A DNA stretch of 34,738 bases from Prevotella sp. CAG:1185 (lineage in GTDB: Bacteria > Bacteroidota > Bacteroidia > Bacteroidales > Bacteroidaceae): contig HF992568.1 in assembly GCA_000436695.1 (NCBI GenBank), positions 1-34,738 of the forward strand, in the 5' to 3' direction. Position numbers and translations under genes: made by a program. How positions within the stretch are numbered: position 1 is the first letter of the stretch; each line of letters starts with the position of its first letter. The notes under the pieces are model-generated. The model saw nothing but the letters and a program-made list of their open reading frames with translations, was not told where the DNA came from and ran no database searches. Positions 1-9,991 of this stretch are shown one piece after another.

Positions 1-36
1 GTAGATGCCAACCCTTAATTTTTATGGGTTATCGAA

Positions 37-487
37 TTATTTATCGGACAGTAATAATTTTTTTAAGTTGTCTTTAAGGAATATACAGCATAATACGTTT
101 ATCAGAATAAACGGAACGAGCAGAAGCGGAATAAAACAAGTAAAGAAAAACAAGGGTATAAGCACTATCAGCTGATAGACGGCCAATGATGCTGATGAAA
201 AAGACATATAGCGCACCATGCCCATGTTGCACAAATATAATAAGTTTCCCGATATTACGGAAACAGCAAACAGCAGATTATCACAGCTAAAGGAAAACGA
301 AAGTATGATAGCATAGCAGGCACAAAATGACGGCAGCGGGCATAATCCAACTGTAACTTGTCTTTATCAGCACATAAAGGGCCAAAAACATAAATGCCGC
401 CAAAAGCAGACTTACGGCAACGCCCAGTCGCCTTAAAATCCGCCAAAGCTGTTTCAGACGTAATACGAAATAGAGAACCGCTATCAT
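37..487 (-). pseudogene. small multi-span membrane protein, apparently frameshifted
   Basis: Two reading frames on the minus strand look like halves of one hydrophobic protein. The first starts with ATG at 487 behind a purine-rich GAGGAAAC ribosome site and runs to a stop at about 287-289. The second frame is open from about 360 down to the TAA at 37-39, although its first possible start is only a TTG at 234. If the frame changes near 300-320, the product is about 150 residues with roughly four membrane segments, an Arg/Lys-rich N-terminal region and a basic C-terminal tail (KDNLKKLLLSDK). That the hydrophobic pattern continues across both frames is my inference; I do not recognise the family. 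Alternatives are two separate small membrane peptides or a sequencing error. Confidence 0.45.
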
Positions 488-555
488 TGTTTCCTCATCA
501 ATTCAAGAGTTTAATTATTTCTTCTTTTATCCTTTTGCCGGCAAGACACTGATTT

Positions 556-635
556 GACCATAAAAAGCCGCCCATTTATGACAAAAAACCGGCCACTTTC
601 GCATCAAAAGTGGGCCACTTACGACACGTAAACAA
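556..635. repeat. 22-bp-period CTTTT/AAAAG array, copy A (degenerate)
   Basis: Blocks of the array can be placed at AAAAG 563-567, CATTT 573-577, AAAAC 585-589, CTTTC 596-600, AAAAG 606-610 and CTTAC 618-622. Successive T-type blocks begin 23 and 22 bp apart. The core CACTTTCGCATCAAAAGTG (594-612) is an inverted repeat. This copy is the most degenerate of the four in the window. Confidence 0.5.
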
Positions 636-813
636 TAGGTTAATGATTTGAAACCCACAGACATGATTTTGCTTACAGTCCATGCCGTATCAGCCGACAT
701 TTCAACCGTCCTTTAATAATAAGCGCACATTTTCCTTTCAGTTTTTTGCCTTAAAATTTCTAATGACAGGTTGTGGCTTGTCAATAACACCTTAAATTAC
801 AGAGCAAATGTAC

Positions 814-853
814 AAAAAAAGGAGCGATTCTTATTATTTAATCGCTCCTTTTA
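814..853. terminator. bidirectional intrinsic terminator after the T9SS operon
   Basis: AGGAGCGATT (820-829) pairs perfectly with AATCGCTCCT (840-849) across a 10-base AT loop. Read on the minus strand the stem is followed by seven T, right for ending the transcript of the gene whose stop codon is at 896. On the plus strand it is followed by TTTTATT, so it could work both ways. Confidence 0.8.
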
Positions 854-895
854 TTAGATTATGTTTAATAATAGTATAAAATTATGCTGCCATAA

Positions 896-2875
896 TTATT
901 TCTTCTCGCCAATCTCAAACGGCTTTGTTGCCGTGGCGTTGCCATACTGGATGTAGAGCTGATATTTGCCCGGCTTCAGGTCGGTGATGTCTATGAGGTA
1001 AGGCGCAATGTATTTAACGGCTTTAATCACACGTTCCTTGCTGTCGAAGATTACCACCTTGGCCTGTTCCTGTGTAGGCAGAGTGAGACGTATGCCCGAA
1101 TTGTTGGGATTGAACGTAACGCGGGCGTCATCGAGAGCCTTGGCATAGTTCAACGGCAGTTCCGATATGTCTTTAGGCGAGAACTTAACCATCACCTTTA
1201 AAGGCGCGCCATTAAGTCCGTCGGGCATTACATAGACAGGAATCTCTGTCCCCGGCTCAATCTGCATCATGTTAAGCTCAACGTTGAGCGAGCCGCTGTT
1301 TGAAGTGTCGAAACCGAGAGTGGTGTTCTCAAACACAAAGGTAACCTCAACAGGCTTGTTATCGGGGTTGTCGGCCGAACGCGACACGCCCATTATGTAG
1401 CCTTTGTTCTTTATCACATTGTCCGAAGCAAGCTTTGTCCATGCCGTCTTAGACGGCTGCTCTGCACGCGAACGTGTGTTATACTCGCACAGATAGAACG
1501 CCTTCTGAGAGCCGTTGAGAGTATAGCCGAGCGAGTTGAGATTGCTTATCTGAGAAAGGCTCGCATTGGCAGGGAACGAGATGAAGTTCCATTCGCCAGG
1601 ATTGAAAGTATATTTCAGTATAAGCTTATTAACGCTTGCAAAGCCGTTGTTGACAACCACCTGTCCGCGCGAAGAAGGATTGGCATAAACGGTTAGTTCA
1701 TCAACTTCATCACCATTGTTAAGCACAAGTTTGCCGTCGGCAGGCACGGTCTTGTCATTAACGACATAGAAACGGCATGTTGACAAGGGCGATGTCAGAT
1801 ATTCGTCGGTACCGGGCTGCACGGCTGCCACCTCAATATAGGCCGAATCGTCTGTAGGTATTGTGTGCACATTAAGCACGTTGCCTTCGATAGTGGCATA
1901 CTCGCTGCCTGACGTTATATAGTAAAGCCCTGTTCCTCCTGATGTGAATCCGGCGTCAAGGGTGTGCTTGAAAGACTTGCCGTAAGCGAGAATCTCGGTT
2001 GCAGGCCATGTGGCTTCCTGCTCCTTTCTGACATCCTTTTTAAGATAAAGGCGTCCCAGAGGAAAATTCATGTGGTCCTGATTAATGTCGTCTATCATAT
2101 CGCCTTTGATCACAATGTCGGTCTGTCCGTCGATTGCCACATCATACTTGCGCAGATATATTCCGTCAGAAGGCTTCACAGGATTATTCTTGGCATACAT
2201 GGTGTGCGTATCCTTCAGCTCACCGTTAACAGTGAGGGTGAACTTTATGTCGCCGGCACTCTTGTTATCCTGTATTCCGTAATAGGTGAACAGACGCGAG
2301 TAAGGGGTATCCTCAGCAAAGTTAAACGTAAAGCTGCCTGTGGCGTGTGTGCTGAAACTCTTGTAGAAGTTTATTCCGTCCACAGGGAAAGGATTACCGC
2401 CGTCTATGCCTTGGTCATACTTTATCCTATTATCGTATCCGCTGGTGGCGGCATTCCACTTTACGTCTGCGCCGATCCATCTAAAGCGCTCAACGCCGTT
2501 GTCCTCAATCATCTCTGAGATGTAATTGTTACCGGCTTTTGACGTAAACTTAGCGCGATATGCATATCTGTCTTTTGTATCAAGAAGAGGTACGGTGAAA
2601 TCACGGTCGAGAGTCTCAGGTATCGGCAACAGATAATATCCGCCGGACAGAGGTATATTGTCTGAAGTAACGGTGCTGCTGCCGTCACGCAGACTGAAGC
2701 TGACAAGCTGCACGGTACTTATTCCGGCTCCGCCGTCATCTACTTTTGCCAATATCTTACGTCCGGCCAGACTGCCGTCGGCACTTGGCACAAGTCCTAT
2801 CAGCTCTATGCTCTGCGCCTGCGAATGCAGGCCGAGCAAAGAGAACAATAAAACAAATATATATCTTGCTTTCAT
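896..2875 (-). CDS. secreted NPCBM-like surface protein with T9SS-type tail
   Basis: The 659-residue product has a signal peptide (about residues 1-20, ending LHSQAQ). Residues about 130-280 resemble the NPCBM/NEW2 carbohydrate-binding-like fold: a tryptophan-containing start (RFRWIGADVKW), a STHATGSFTF segment and a LTVNGEL segment. A beta-rich Ig-like region follows, and the last 80 or so residues look like a type IX secretion sorting domain (KVVIFDSK, then LKPGKYQLYI) ending in EIGEKK. The start ATG overlaps the stop of the upstream giant gene by one base (TAATG), so the pair is probably co-translated and co-exported. The role is likely surface binding, perhaps of glycans; no catalytic motif is visible. 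The domain calls are from recognition of patterns, not a search. Confidence 0.72.
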   Translation of the reverse strand: MKARYIFVLLFSLLGLHSQAQSIELIGLVPSADGSLAGRKILAKVDDGGAGISTVQLVSFSLRDGSSTVTSDNIPLSGGYYLLPIPETLDRDFTVPLLDTKDRYAYRAKFTSKAGNNYISEMIEDNGVERFRWIGADVKWNAATSGYDNRIKYDQGIDGGNPFPVDGINFYKSFSTHATGSFTFNFAEDTPYSRLFTYYGIQDNKSAGDIKFTLTVNGELKDTHTMYAKNNPVKPSDGIYLRKYDVAIDGQTDIVIKGDMIDDINQDHMNFPLGRLYLKKDVRKEQEATWPATEILAYGKSFKHTLDAGFTSGGTGLYYITSGSEYATIEGNVLNVHTIPTDDSAYIEVAAVQPGTDEYLTSPLSTCRFYVVNDKTVPADGKLVLNNGDEVDELTVYANPSSRGQVVVNNGFASVNKLILKYTFNPGEWNFISFPANASLSQISNLNSLGYTLNGSQKAFYLCEYNTRSRAEQPSKTAWTKLASDNVIKNKGYIMGVSRSADNPDNKPVEVTFVFENTTLGFDTSNSGSLNVELNMMQIEPGTEIPVYVMPDGLNGAPLKVMVKFSPKDISELPLNYAKALDDARVTFNPNNSGIRLTLPTQEQAKVVIFDSKERVIKAVKYIAPYLIDITDLKPGKYQLYIQYGNATATKPFEIGEKK

Positions 2876-5800
2876 TATCTTACGTTTATTTTGTTTGTAT
2901 AATCCTTGTTAGCTGTGCGCACACGCACGATGTATGTGCCCGATGTGAGCTGATGAACAGAGCTTGACGCGCTTATCGTAGTGTAGACGCGGCGACGGCC
3001 GGCTGTGTCGAATATCTCGATGACCGACTTGTCTGTCAGTCCGTCTATGCGGCATGTGTTGCCGTTGACGCTCACTGAAGGCTTTTCGCTCTCAACAGCC
3101 TGATCTATGCCTGTTGTCTCTTCGTAAACGTTAAACACAAGCACGAAACGCGACTTGGCATCAGCTACAGTATTGACATCAAACTCGTATCCGTTACCGT
3201 CGAGCAGATTCCAGCGCTGACCGGTCTGTTTGTCTAACAGCTCAGCCTTGTCTTCGAGTCCATAGCCATACGACTTTATCACACCTATACGGAACTTTCC
3301 TGTAGACGAGAGCTTAAGATTGATAGGAATCTCCACCTTATTGCCCGGCATAACGTTAACCGACAGGCTGCGGTTGCCGCATGCTGTGGCCATCTCGTTG
3401 GTCTTAGAGTTGAGTCCGCCCCACATCTTGATGGCATCCTCGCCGAGAACAAAGTCGGCAGAAGTTTCGTCCTGGAGTTTCACCTCGGTGCGGTCGGCAA
3501 GTTTCTCAGAGTCGCCAACATAGAGTCCCAGACGCAGCATCTTGTTCTCATGCAGCATATAGTGGTCGAACACCTTACGGCTTATGCTTGTGTTCTTAGC
3601 CTCCGGCGTTATCACAAGACTTGCGCCCGGCTGACGTGTCTGCACGAAGAACGGCTGGAAAGGCATCAGCTTCTGAGTTTCGTCATAATTCTCAATCATA
3701 TCCCACGCCGTGTAAGTGTCGCTCTCGGGATTATACTGATAGAGATATTTCACCACCTCTTCCTCATTAAGAATAACATTATACTCCTTTGTGAGGTTTA
3801 TGTTCGACAGATATGGATTGCCAATAAGGTTCCATCCTGCGTCAAGCTCGCTCTCACTTGGATAATATTCCAGCATGTCGGCATAAGCCACGTTTCCGCT
3901 GCTCAGCATGCTTCCGAGCGATGTGTTCACCAGACTGGTTACGTTGTCGTCAGTCTCAACCTTTATCTTTATGCCACCGTTAACTACTCCCTGCAGCAGT
4001 TTGGCCTTCACTCCGAACGATGCGTAAGGCGATGTTGCCTCTATCACGTTTCCGCCGTCGCCATTGTCGGCCAGCGAGAGTTCAACTATAGGCTCAAGAG
4101 CCACATTGAGTTTAAGCTCACCGTTGCCGCTCACACCCGAAAGGCTTATCGTTACAGGATTAACGGCCAGCTTGTTAAGATTATTCTTGTTGATGTTTAC
4201 TACAATATCCTGCTCTGCCGAACTGTTCATATCGAGCTCCGATATGTTAGTTGAAGCATACTCCGACTCTACAGCCGAAACAAGCACCTTGCTGTTAGGA
4301 TTGGCACTTATCACGCGGCTTTTTACAATAATCTTGTCAGTAGCCTCGTCAAGTATTATTGTGTCGCCCTCGGCATAGTTGTCAACCGAAAGTTTCACGT
4401 TGACAGGCATCTCGCCCGTAGTGCCGTCATACATCAGCATCATCTCGCATCCGCCGTTGAGCGTTGTTCCGTCAACGCTGAAGTTAATCCGGTCATTACC
4501 CTGACTGAGCAGAGGAACATAAGTTGCAAACGGCTCTGTTGAACCTATCGGACGCAGCGCCAGCTTGATTGCCGGACCTGAAGTCATCTGCGGCACGCTG
4601 AAGCTTATTGTGGCATTCTGTCCTGCGCTGAACACAGAAGCCTTGTCCATAGTGATTGTATAGAACGAATTGCTCAACGGCACAAGCTCTGCATGGTCGG
4701 CATTAGCATAATTATAAGGTGTTCCGTTCATCATGCTTATGCGGAAGTTGGCATTTACGCCCTGCGGAGCGGCCACATGCACTGCCTGTCCGGCCTCGGT
4801 GTCCTGACTGTTCTGTGTGAACGAGCTTGACGGATGGAACGGCATGTGAGAGAAATCCTCATTAGACGTTGTGCCGTAAAGCGTAACCGGTGCACCTGTA
4901 ACTACATCATAAATCTTTCCGTCGTTGCCCTTATGATCCATGTCTACGAACGATACCAGACCAGGAGCGTCAAGACGCGGATTGTCCATCATATACTTGC
5001 GTATCTCGTCTGACGACAGCGCACGGTTCCAGAGCATAACCTGGTCAACCGCACCATTGAACCATTTGTCGCCAAGATAGTTCTGTCCGAACATCAGTGC
5101 CGAATTTATCTTTGCGGCAGGCACAGTTGTCGCACGTGAGTATTCAGCACCATTTAGATAGACATGGAATCCGTCTGAAGCAGCCACAAGAGCCACATGC
5201 ATCCAGCGTCCCACGTCAGTAGGCTTGAAATAGTGAGTGGTCGCCCATCCGTAATATCCGTCGTTCCAGTGGAAGCGCAGGTTCTTGTCGGCAAGGTGTA
5301 TACCGCATACGGCACCTCCGCCACTACGGAAGAATATCAGAGGCTTGACACCTGTAAGCATATTCTCGTTGTCTATGCGCACCCATCCCATAATAGTAAC
5401 ATTGTTCTGTCCGTTAAGATTAGAAATAATCTGTGTCGACGAAACAGCAGCGCCACCGTTCTGGAACGTGAGAGCCTTGCCCGGATCCACGGGAAGCATC
5501 TTGTTGTTGACTGTAATCACCAGAGGCACCATGCTGTTGTCTTTGCTGACAATGGTGTCGGTAAGAGTCTTTGCTCCGCTCAGCTTGTCAATGTCGAGCT
5601 GAAGCTTAGCCACAGCCTTGCCGTTGACAAACTTCATGTTGTCGGCTATCTTAAACAGTCCTGTCTTAGAAGTTATCTCATAGAGTCCTTCAGGCTCGGC
5701 CTTTCCGCCGACAAGACGGGCACTTATACTATATGACACCTGACTTTGGTCATAGACATCTATCTCGTTGCCTTCCATACCGCCGTCGAGAGAAGGCTCC

Positions 5801-8800
5801 ACTGCGGCCTTGTTCTGAAGCACGGCAAGCATCTTGTCGGCAAGGTCTGCAGTCTTTACTCCCTTGGCAACCATTGACGCTCCGTTATTTCCGGCCTCAA
5901 GGTCAGCCACTTTCTGCCATGACTTGTTTTCATCATAAAGTCCGCTTGCATAAAGCTGATACTGCTTGCCGCTCTGCCATGACAAAGGCAACTCTATGTT
6001 GAGAGTCTGGTTGCCGGCATCAGAGAACGGACGAATCTGGAACACTTCTGACGCAGACACATAATACTGGGAGTTGACGCCCATGCTGTCAGGATGCAGG
6101 TTAGCATAACGATAGATGCCGATTTCAGGCGACTTGTCGCCCGACGGTGTGAGATATATAGCCGTGCCGTTGCCTGTATCGTATGCAGTGCGTCCCTCCG
6201 GAGTCTTTACCTCCGACTTCACCGCACCTACAGCCACTGGCATCTTCACGTAAGAAGTGACTGCCTGTGTACGCGGAGCCATACCTGTACGAGAGAACAG
6301 CTCATGCTCCTTGCTGAGTTCTCCGGCATTGAAGTCATTATAATATACCAAAGCGTCAGACTCTGATGTGTCGTGCGAGAACATGGCACGCTTAACATCG
6401 TTGGCATTGAGCGCACGGTTCCATATCTTAAGTTCGTCAACAGCACCCTTCATAGCCATGCTTTCAAATCCGTCGGCAAAGAGCGAGAGGTTTACTGCGC
6501 TATTGAGCGGAGCCCACTGTACGATGCGCGGAGCCGAAGCCACCTCGCTGCCGTTGACATACAACGTTACGTTGCCGTCGCGGTCCTCGCTCAACGCTAC
6601 GTGCGACCACTGTCCCTTTGTAAGCGCACTGCCAACAAGATCAGTCTGCTGTGCGTCGTTTGCATCGTAAGTCGCGCGGTCGAAGAGCTGTGCCGGAGCG
6701 TAACGGAACTTCAATATGCCCTGGTCGAGCAACAAAGCCCATCCGCGGGTGTCACGCTGAAGTTCTACGGGGCGATTGCACAGTATAACGCCATCTTTCT
6801 CGGGTTTAACCCAGAAGTCTATCGTAAAGTCATTAAAGAAGTAATCAACATTTCCAAGGTCGATGCGTCCGCTGCCGTCGCTGTAAAGAGCCTGACCAGG
6901 TTTAGGTGCATACTCTACTGCCGTGGTCTTTGAAGAAACTGACTTGACTGTATATTCAGCCGATTCTGTGGTTACATCGGGCGACTCACGCAATGTGAGC
7001 TTCAGCTTAACCTTGTCGCCGTCTTTCAAATTATATGTCAGATACTGGTAAGGATTGTTTACGTCCTGACCATTGACATACCATGTATAGTCGTAATACA
7101 GGGGGATGGTCCATTTGGTGTCTATGCCGAATGTACGGCGTCCGTTTACGTTAGAAAGTTCTTTCAACGCGAATCCGTTACTGAAATAACGGTCGGCAGG
7201 ATGTTCGAGGTCGGCCACCCACACTCCGCGTCCGTAGTCGCCGATAACCATTTCCTGTGTAGTATAATTCAATGCCACACGCTTTGCAGCAAGAGGATTA
7301 TAGCCCTTGAGCCACAGGCTCCATTGCCCTGTGGTGTGGTCACGGAGATAAATGCCTGACGACGAACTGAAGAAATACAGGTCGCCCGTTCCTTCATGGA
7401 ACAATATGTCATCACATGATATTGACGGCAGTCCCTCCGACAGATTCTCACTGTTACCTGTCGTCAGGTCATACTTAAGCACCTTGCCCGTCTGTCCGAT
7501 ATATATGACATTGCTGTTGTTCGGATCAGCGGCAATCAAGGCACCAGTGAACTTAGCAGGAACCTTAGAACCGTTAGAGCCGTTCACCATAACTGTTTCA
7601 AACGTATTGCCGTTATCGGTAGAGCGTACAATGGTATGGTTTGTGTTTATCACAAACAATGTAGGCTTGCCGCCGTCGCGAGTTATCGCAAAGTCGCGGG
7701 CACCGATACCGGTTCCATTAACGTCAACAGTATTGGCTGAAATATTTACTGTCTTGCGTCCAAAGTCATCAATGCGGAACAACGACTGGGCATTACCGCC
7801 CTGATTGTGAATCAGATACCAGCTGCCGGTACAAACGTCGGCCATGGTGTATCCTTCATACCAAGAACTGATAGAAATGCCCTCAAGGCCACCGCCTCCG
7901 CCACCTGAGAAATAGCATGTGCCGGCATAAGGATTGATAAACGCCTCTGTTCCCTCGTATCCGCGCCAGTGTCCCCAGCGTCCGTAGCGGTAAGTCTGTG
8001 CGTCAACGTCCTGAGTGTTGCCGAGCATTGTCTGGTCGCCAAACTCGTTCACCTTAATAGAATAGTGCAGCTGATTGCCCATCGAGCTGTTTATGTTAGT
8101 CCATTCGTAATTGTTTATATCCTTGTCCTTGACAAGCAGTCCGGCGTCAGATCCGCGGAACACTCGTCCGCTGCGGTGAGACACGATACAGTGATTATCT
8201 GCATTGTGACGCGCACTTGTTGTAGAATAATACTTTCCGTCGTCAGCCAAAGCTTTCAGACGGTTGCCCCATGCAAATTCCTTGAAAGTATGTCCGCCGT
8301 CGCTGCTTATGGCAGAACTCATAGAGCATCCGTAGAGCCACTGCGGGTCTTGGAAGTTTACACCGAATCCTCCGAGCCATCCCCATGGCGACTCGTTTCC
8401 GAAAGCAAGTCCACTGCCTATGCCGTTTATAGGCTCTTGCAGCGTGCGCCATGTCTTGCCGCCGTCGTCTGAGCGGTAAACGGCTGAATATACGCCATAA
8501 CTTACGTTACGCGAAGCCGTTGCGAACCACATCTGCAGAGGGTTGTTAGGATTAACCTCAAGGAATCCCTGAGTTGTAGCCTTAAACGGAAACTCGTTAA
8601 CCTGCTTGTAGCGCAGCTGCGTTCCGTCCTGATTATATACGTCGAACGTCATGCGCTTAATATTGAAGCTGCCGTCGCTCTGCGGTGTCAGTCCGTCGTC
8701 AGAGTAATAGATGCTTCGCGAAGTAGGTATATATATAATGTTACGGTTTTCAGGATTGAAGGCAAAATTCTGGAAGAACGAGCCTTTCATTCCTGTTTCC

Positions 8801-9780
8801 GGATGAGTTTCCTTCAGTTCGTCGGGCAGTACAATCTGTTTCCATGTAACGCCCTTGTCCTCACTGTACCACAACTGGCTGCCGAGATAATTGGCTCCCG
8901 ACTGTATTGCTCCTATAAATTTCAGTTTGCCTGACGCATCTCTGAACGCATATCCGCGCTTGAACGACTTATGCGTAGCGCCCGGCACTCTTGTCCAGCT
9001 CTGTCCGCCGTCTGTCGTCTCATAAACGGCAGTGCTGTTACCGTTCTTCATGAAGGCGAAGAAATGGTTCCAGTCGTCCGGATCAACAGGGATTGCCGAA
9101 TGAGAGCATATCTTGCGGAACTCGCGGTCGGGTATTCTGTCGGTAACACAGTCCCATGTCTTGCCAAGATTGTCAGTACGGAATATTCCGCCACCGTCGG
9201 GAACAACCATAAGAGCATCAGGATTGGTAGGATGAACTACAATCCAGTGAATACGGCCTGTATAAGGCTTCTGCTGCACGGGGCGGAAGTAGCCGGGATT
9301 ACGTATACCCCTCATCCTGTCTTCAGGAGTATAAGGTATTTCAGGATAATATGTTTCAAGCTGCTTGGAATAAAGTCTTCTTACCGACTTCATCGTTTCG
9401 CCATAGTAAGCTGTATCCACAAACTGATAGATAGAGTCGCTGCCCGGCGTGTGGCCAAAAGTAGGAAGCCACTGCTTGGCATACATACCATACTCGCGCG
9501 AACCGCGCACCTTTCCACGATTCGTTTTTATGTATCGGTCCATAATCCTTGTTATTTCCTGCGGGAACCATCCGTCGCGCGCAAGCTTGATGTAGACCTC
9601 ATCATTCAACAAATCCTCCTTTTTCACCTGTTCATAAGCAGAATCGGGTAATGTGGAAACAGCACGTTCCATCTTCGAACGCTTCTTGTCGTCAACGTTC
9701 TTCTCGCGGCCCAGATGTGCCTGCATGAACACGAACGGCAGCAGAAGCGCCACTAATCCTGTCAATCTTTTTCTAACCAT
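2875..9780 (-). CDS. giant T9SS-secreted BNR-repeat / LamG surface protein
   Basis: A 2301-residue protein with an N-terminal export signal (about residues 1-21, MVRKRLTGLVALLLPFVF). Residues about 165-870 form a sialidase/Vps10/GH74-like propeller with Asp-box motifs near 200 (TDNLGKTW), 252 (TTDGGQSW), 302 (SEDKGVTW), 434 (SDDGGKTW), 492 (SSDGGHTF) and 720 (STDNGNTF). Two LamG-like jelly rolls follow, about 960-1140 and 1430-1610; both contain a WVKP or WVRI strand, a LYVNG or VYLNG strand and a LKIWNRAL or VMLWNRAL strand. The final 75 residues are a type A T9SS sorting domain (VIEIFDTAGRR, then LTSGTYIVRV and a KINVR end). The protein should sit on the cell surface or in the medium. Asp-boxes alone do not prove glycosidase activity; adhesion is equally possible. 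It is the first gene of a two-gene operon. Confidence 0.85.
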   Translation of the reverse strand: MVRKRLTGLVALLLPFVFMQAHLGREKNVDDKKRSKMERAVSTLPDSAYEQVKKEDLLNDEVYIKLARDGWFPQEITRIMDRYIKTNRGKVRGSREYGMYAKQWLPTFGHTPGSDSIYQFVDTAYYGETMKSVRRLYSKQLETYYPEIPYTPEDRMRGIRNPGYFRPVQQKPYTGRIHWIVVHPTNPDALMVVPDGGGIFRTDNLGKTWDCVTDRIPDREFRKICSHSAIPVDPDDWNHFFAFMKNGNSTAVYETTDGGQSWTRVPGATHKSFKRGYAFRDASGKLKFIGAIQSGANYLGSQLWYSEDKGVTWKQIVLPDELKETHPETGMKGSFFQNFAFNPENRNIIYIPTSRSIYYSDDGLTPQSDGSFNIKRMTFDVYNQDGTQLRYKQVNEFPFKATTQGFLEVNPNNPLQMWFATASRNVSYGVYSAVYRSDDGGKTWRTLQEPINGIGSGLAFGNESPWGWLGGFGVNFQDPQWLYGCSMSSAISSDGGHTFKEFAWGNRLKALADDGKYYSTTSARHNADNHCIVSHRSGRVFRGSDAGLLVKDKDINNYEWTNINSSMGNQLHYSIKVNEFGDQTMLGNTQDVDAQTYRYGRWGHWRGYEGTEAFINPYAGTCYFSGGGGGGLEGISISSWYEGYTMADVCTGSWYLIHNQGGNAQSLFRIDDFGRKTVNISANTVDVNGTGIGARDFAITRDGGKPTLFVINTNHTIVRSTDNGNTFETVMVNGSNGSKVPAKFTGALIAADPNNSNVIYIGQTGKVLKYDLTTGNSENLSEGLPSISCDDILFHEGTGDLYFFSSSSGIYLRDHTTGQWSLWLKGYNPLAAKRVALNYTTQEMVIGDYGRGVWVADLEHPADRYFSNGFALKELSNVNGRRTFGIDTKWTIPLYYDYTWYVNGQDVNNPYQYLTYNLKDGDKVKLKLTLRESPDVTTESAEYTVKSVSSKTTAVEYAPKPGQALYSDGSGRIDLGNVDYFFNDFTIDFWVKPEKDGVILCNRPVELQRDTRGWALLLDQGILKFRYAPAQLFDRATYDANDAQQTDLVGSALTKGQWSHVALSEDRDGNVTLYVNGSEVASAPRIVQWAPLNSAVNLSLFADGFESMAMKGAVDELKIWNRALNANDVKRAMFSHDTSESDALVYYNDFNAGELSKEHELFSRTGMAPRTQAVTSYVKMPVAVGAVKSEVKTPEGRTAYDTGNGTAIYLTPSGDKSPEIGIYRYANLHPDSMGVNSQYYVSASEVFQIRPFSDAGNQTLNIELPLSWQSGKQYQLYASGLYDENKSWQKVADLEAGNNGASMVAKGVKTADLADKMLAVLQNKAAVEPSLDGGMEGNEIDVYDQSQVSYSISARLVGGKAEPEGLYEITSKTGLFKIADNMKFVNGKAVAKLQLDIDKLSGAKTLTDTIVSKDNSMVPLVITVNNKMLPVDPGKALTFQNGGAAVSSTQIISNLNGQNNVTIMGWVRIDNENMLTGVKPLIFFRSGGGAVCGIHLADKNLRFHWNDGYYGWATTHYFKPTDVGRWMHVALVAASDGFHVYLNGAEYSRATTVPAAKINSALMFGQNYLGDKWFNGAVDQVMLWNRALSSDEIRKYMMDNPRLDAPGLVSFVDMDHKGNDGKIYDVVTGAPVTLYGTTSNEDFSHMPFHPSSSFTQNSQDTEAGQAVHVAAPQGVNANFRISMMNGTPYNYANADHAELVPLSNSFYTITMDKASVFSAGQNATISFSVPQMTSGPAIKLALRPIGSTEPFATYVPLLSQGNDRINFSVDGTTLNGGCEMMLMYDGTTGEMPVNVKLSVDNYAEGDTIILDEATDKIIVKSRVISANPNSKVLVSAVESEYASTNISELDMNSSAEQDIVVNINKNNLNKLAVNPVTISLSGVSGNGELKLNVALEPIVELSLADNGDGGNVIEATSPYASFGVKAKLLQGVVNGGIKIKVETDDNVTSLVNTSLGSMLSSGNVAYADMLEYYPSESELDAGWNLIGNPYLSNINLTKEYNVILNEEEVVKYLYQYNPESDTYTAWDMIENYDETQKLMPFQPFFVQTRQPGASLVITPEAKNTSISRKVFDHYMLHENKMLRLGLYVGDSEKLADRTEVKLQDETSADFVLGEDAIKMWGGLNSKTNEMATACGNRSLSVNVMPGNKVEIPINLKLSSTGKFRIGVIKSYGYGLEDKAELLDKQTGQRWNLLDGNGYEFDVNTVADAKSRFVLVFNVYEETTGIDQAVESEKPSVSVNGNTCRIDGLTDKSVIEIFDTAGRRRVYTTISASSSVHQLTSGTYIVRVRTANKDYTNKINVR

Positions 9781-9977
9781 AATACCTTTATTTCTGTTTA
9801 TATAAGTTTTTGCATCAAATAATCTATTATCTGTTTCTCTGATGTGTGTGCAAAATTATACATTTGTAGCCAATTTAAAAAATAATTCGGATTATATTTG
9901 GCATAAATTAATAAATTTCCCGTTTTTTATTCTATTTTAAAAACTTTTAAACAATCATGTCAACAAATACAAAATAA

Positions 9978-9991
9978 TTGACTAACATCAA
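9978..9991. promoter_or_regulatory. FNR/CRP-like box 1
   Basis: TTGACTAACATCAA differs at one base from the classical FNR half-site arrangement TTGAT-N4-ATCAA. It belongs to a 16-base near-repeat (AATTGACT-A-A-ATCAA core) that recurs 118 bp downstream. Binding by a CRP/FNR-family regulator is inference. Confidence 0.35.

Larger units (their letters stand above)
488..895. other. intergenic region with repeat array and terminator
   Basis: No gene is supported here. It holds a 22-bp-period A/T-block array (556-635) and a bidirectional hairpin terminator (814-853). A lone TAnnTTTG match on the minus strand (TACATTTG, 805-812) could be a -7 element for the membrane gene at 487, but no TTTG lies at the expected -33 distance. 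Confidence 0.5.

Noticed and set aside
10..30. AACCC/GGGTT hairpin as terminator of the first gene
   Set aside because: Five-base stem and no T-run on the minus strand; too weak to call.
3550..4254. 234-codon plus-strand frame opposite the giant gene
   Set aside because: Antisense shadow of a clear T9SS protein; its composition (His, Leu, Arg runs) is that of a complementary frame, with no ribosome site or family motif.
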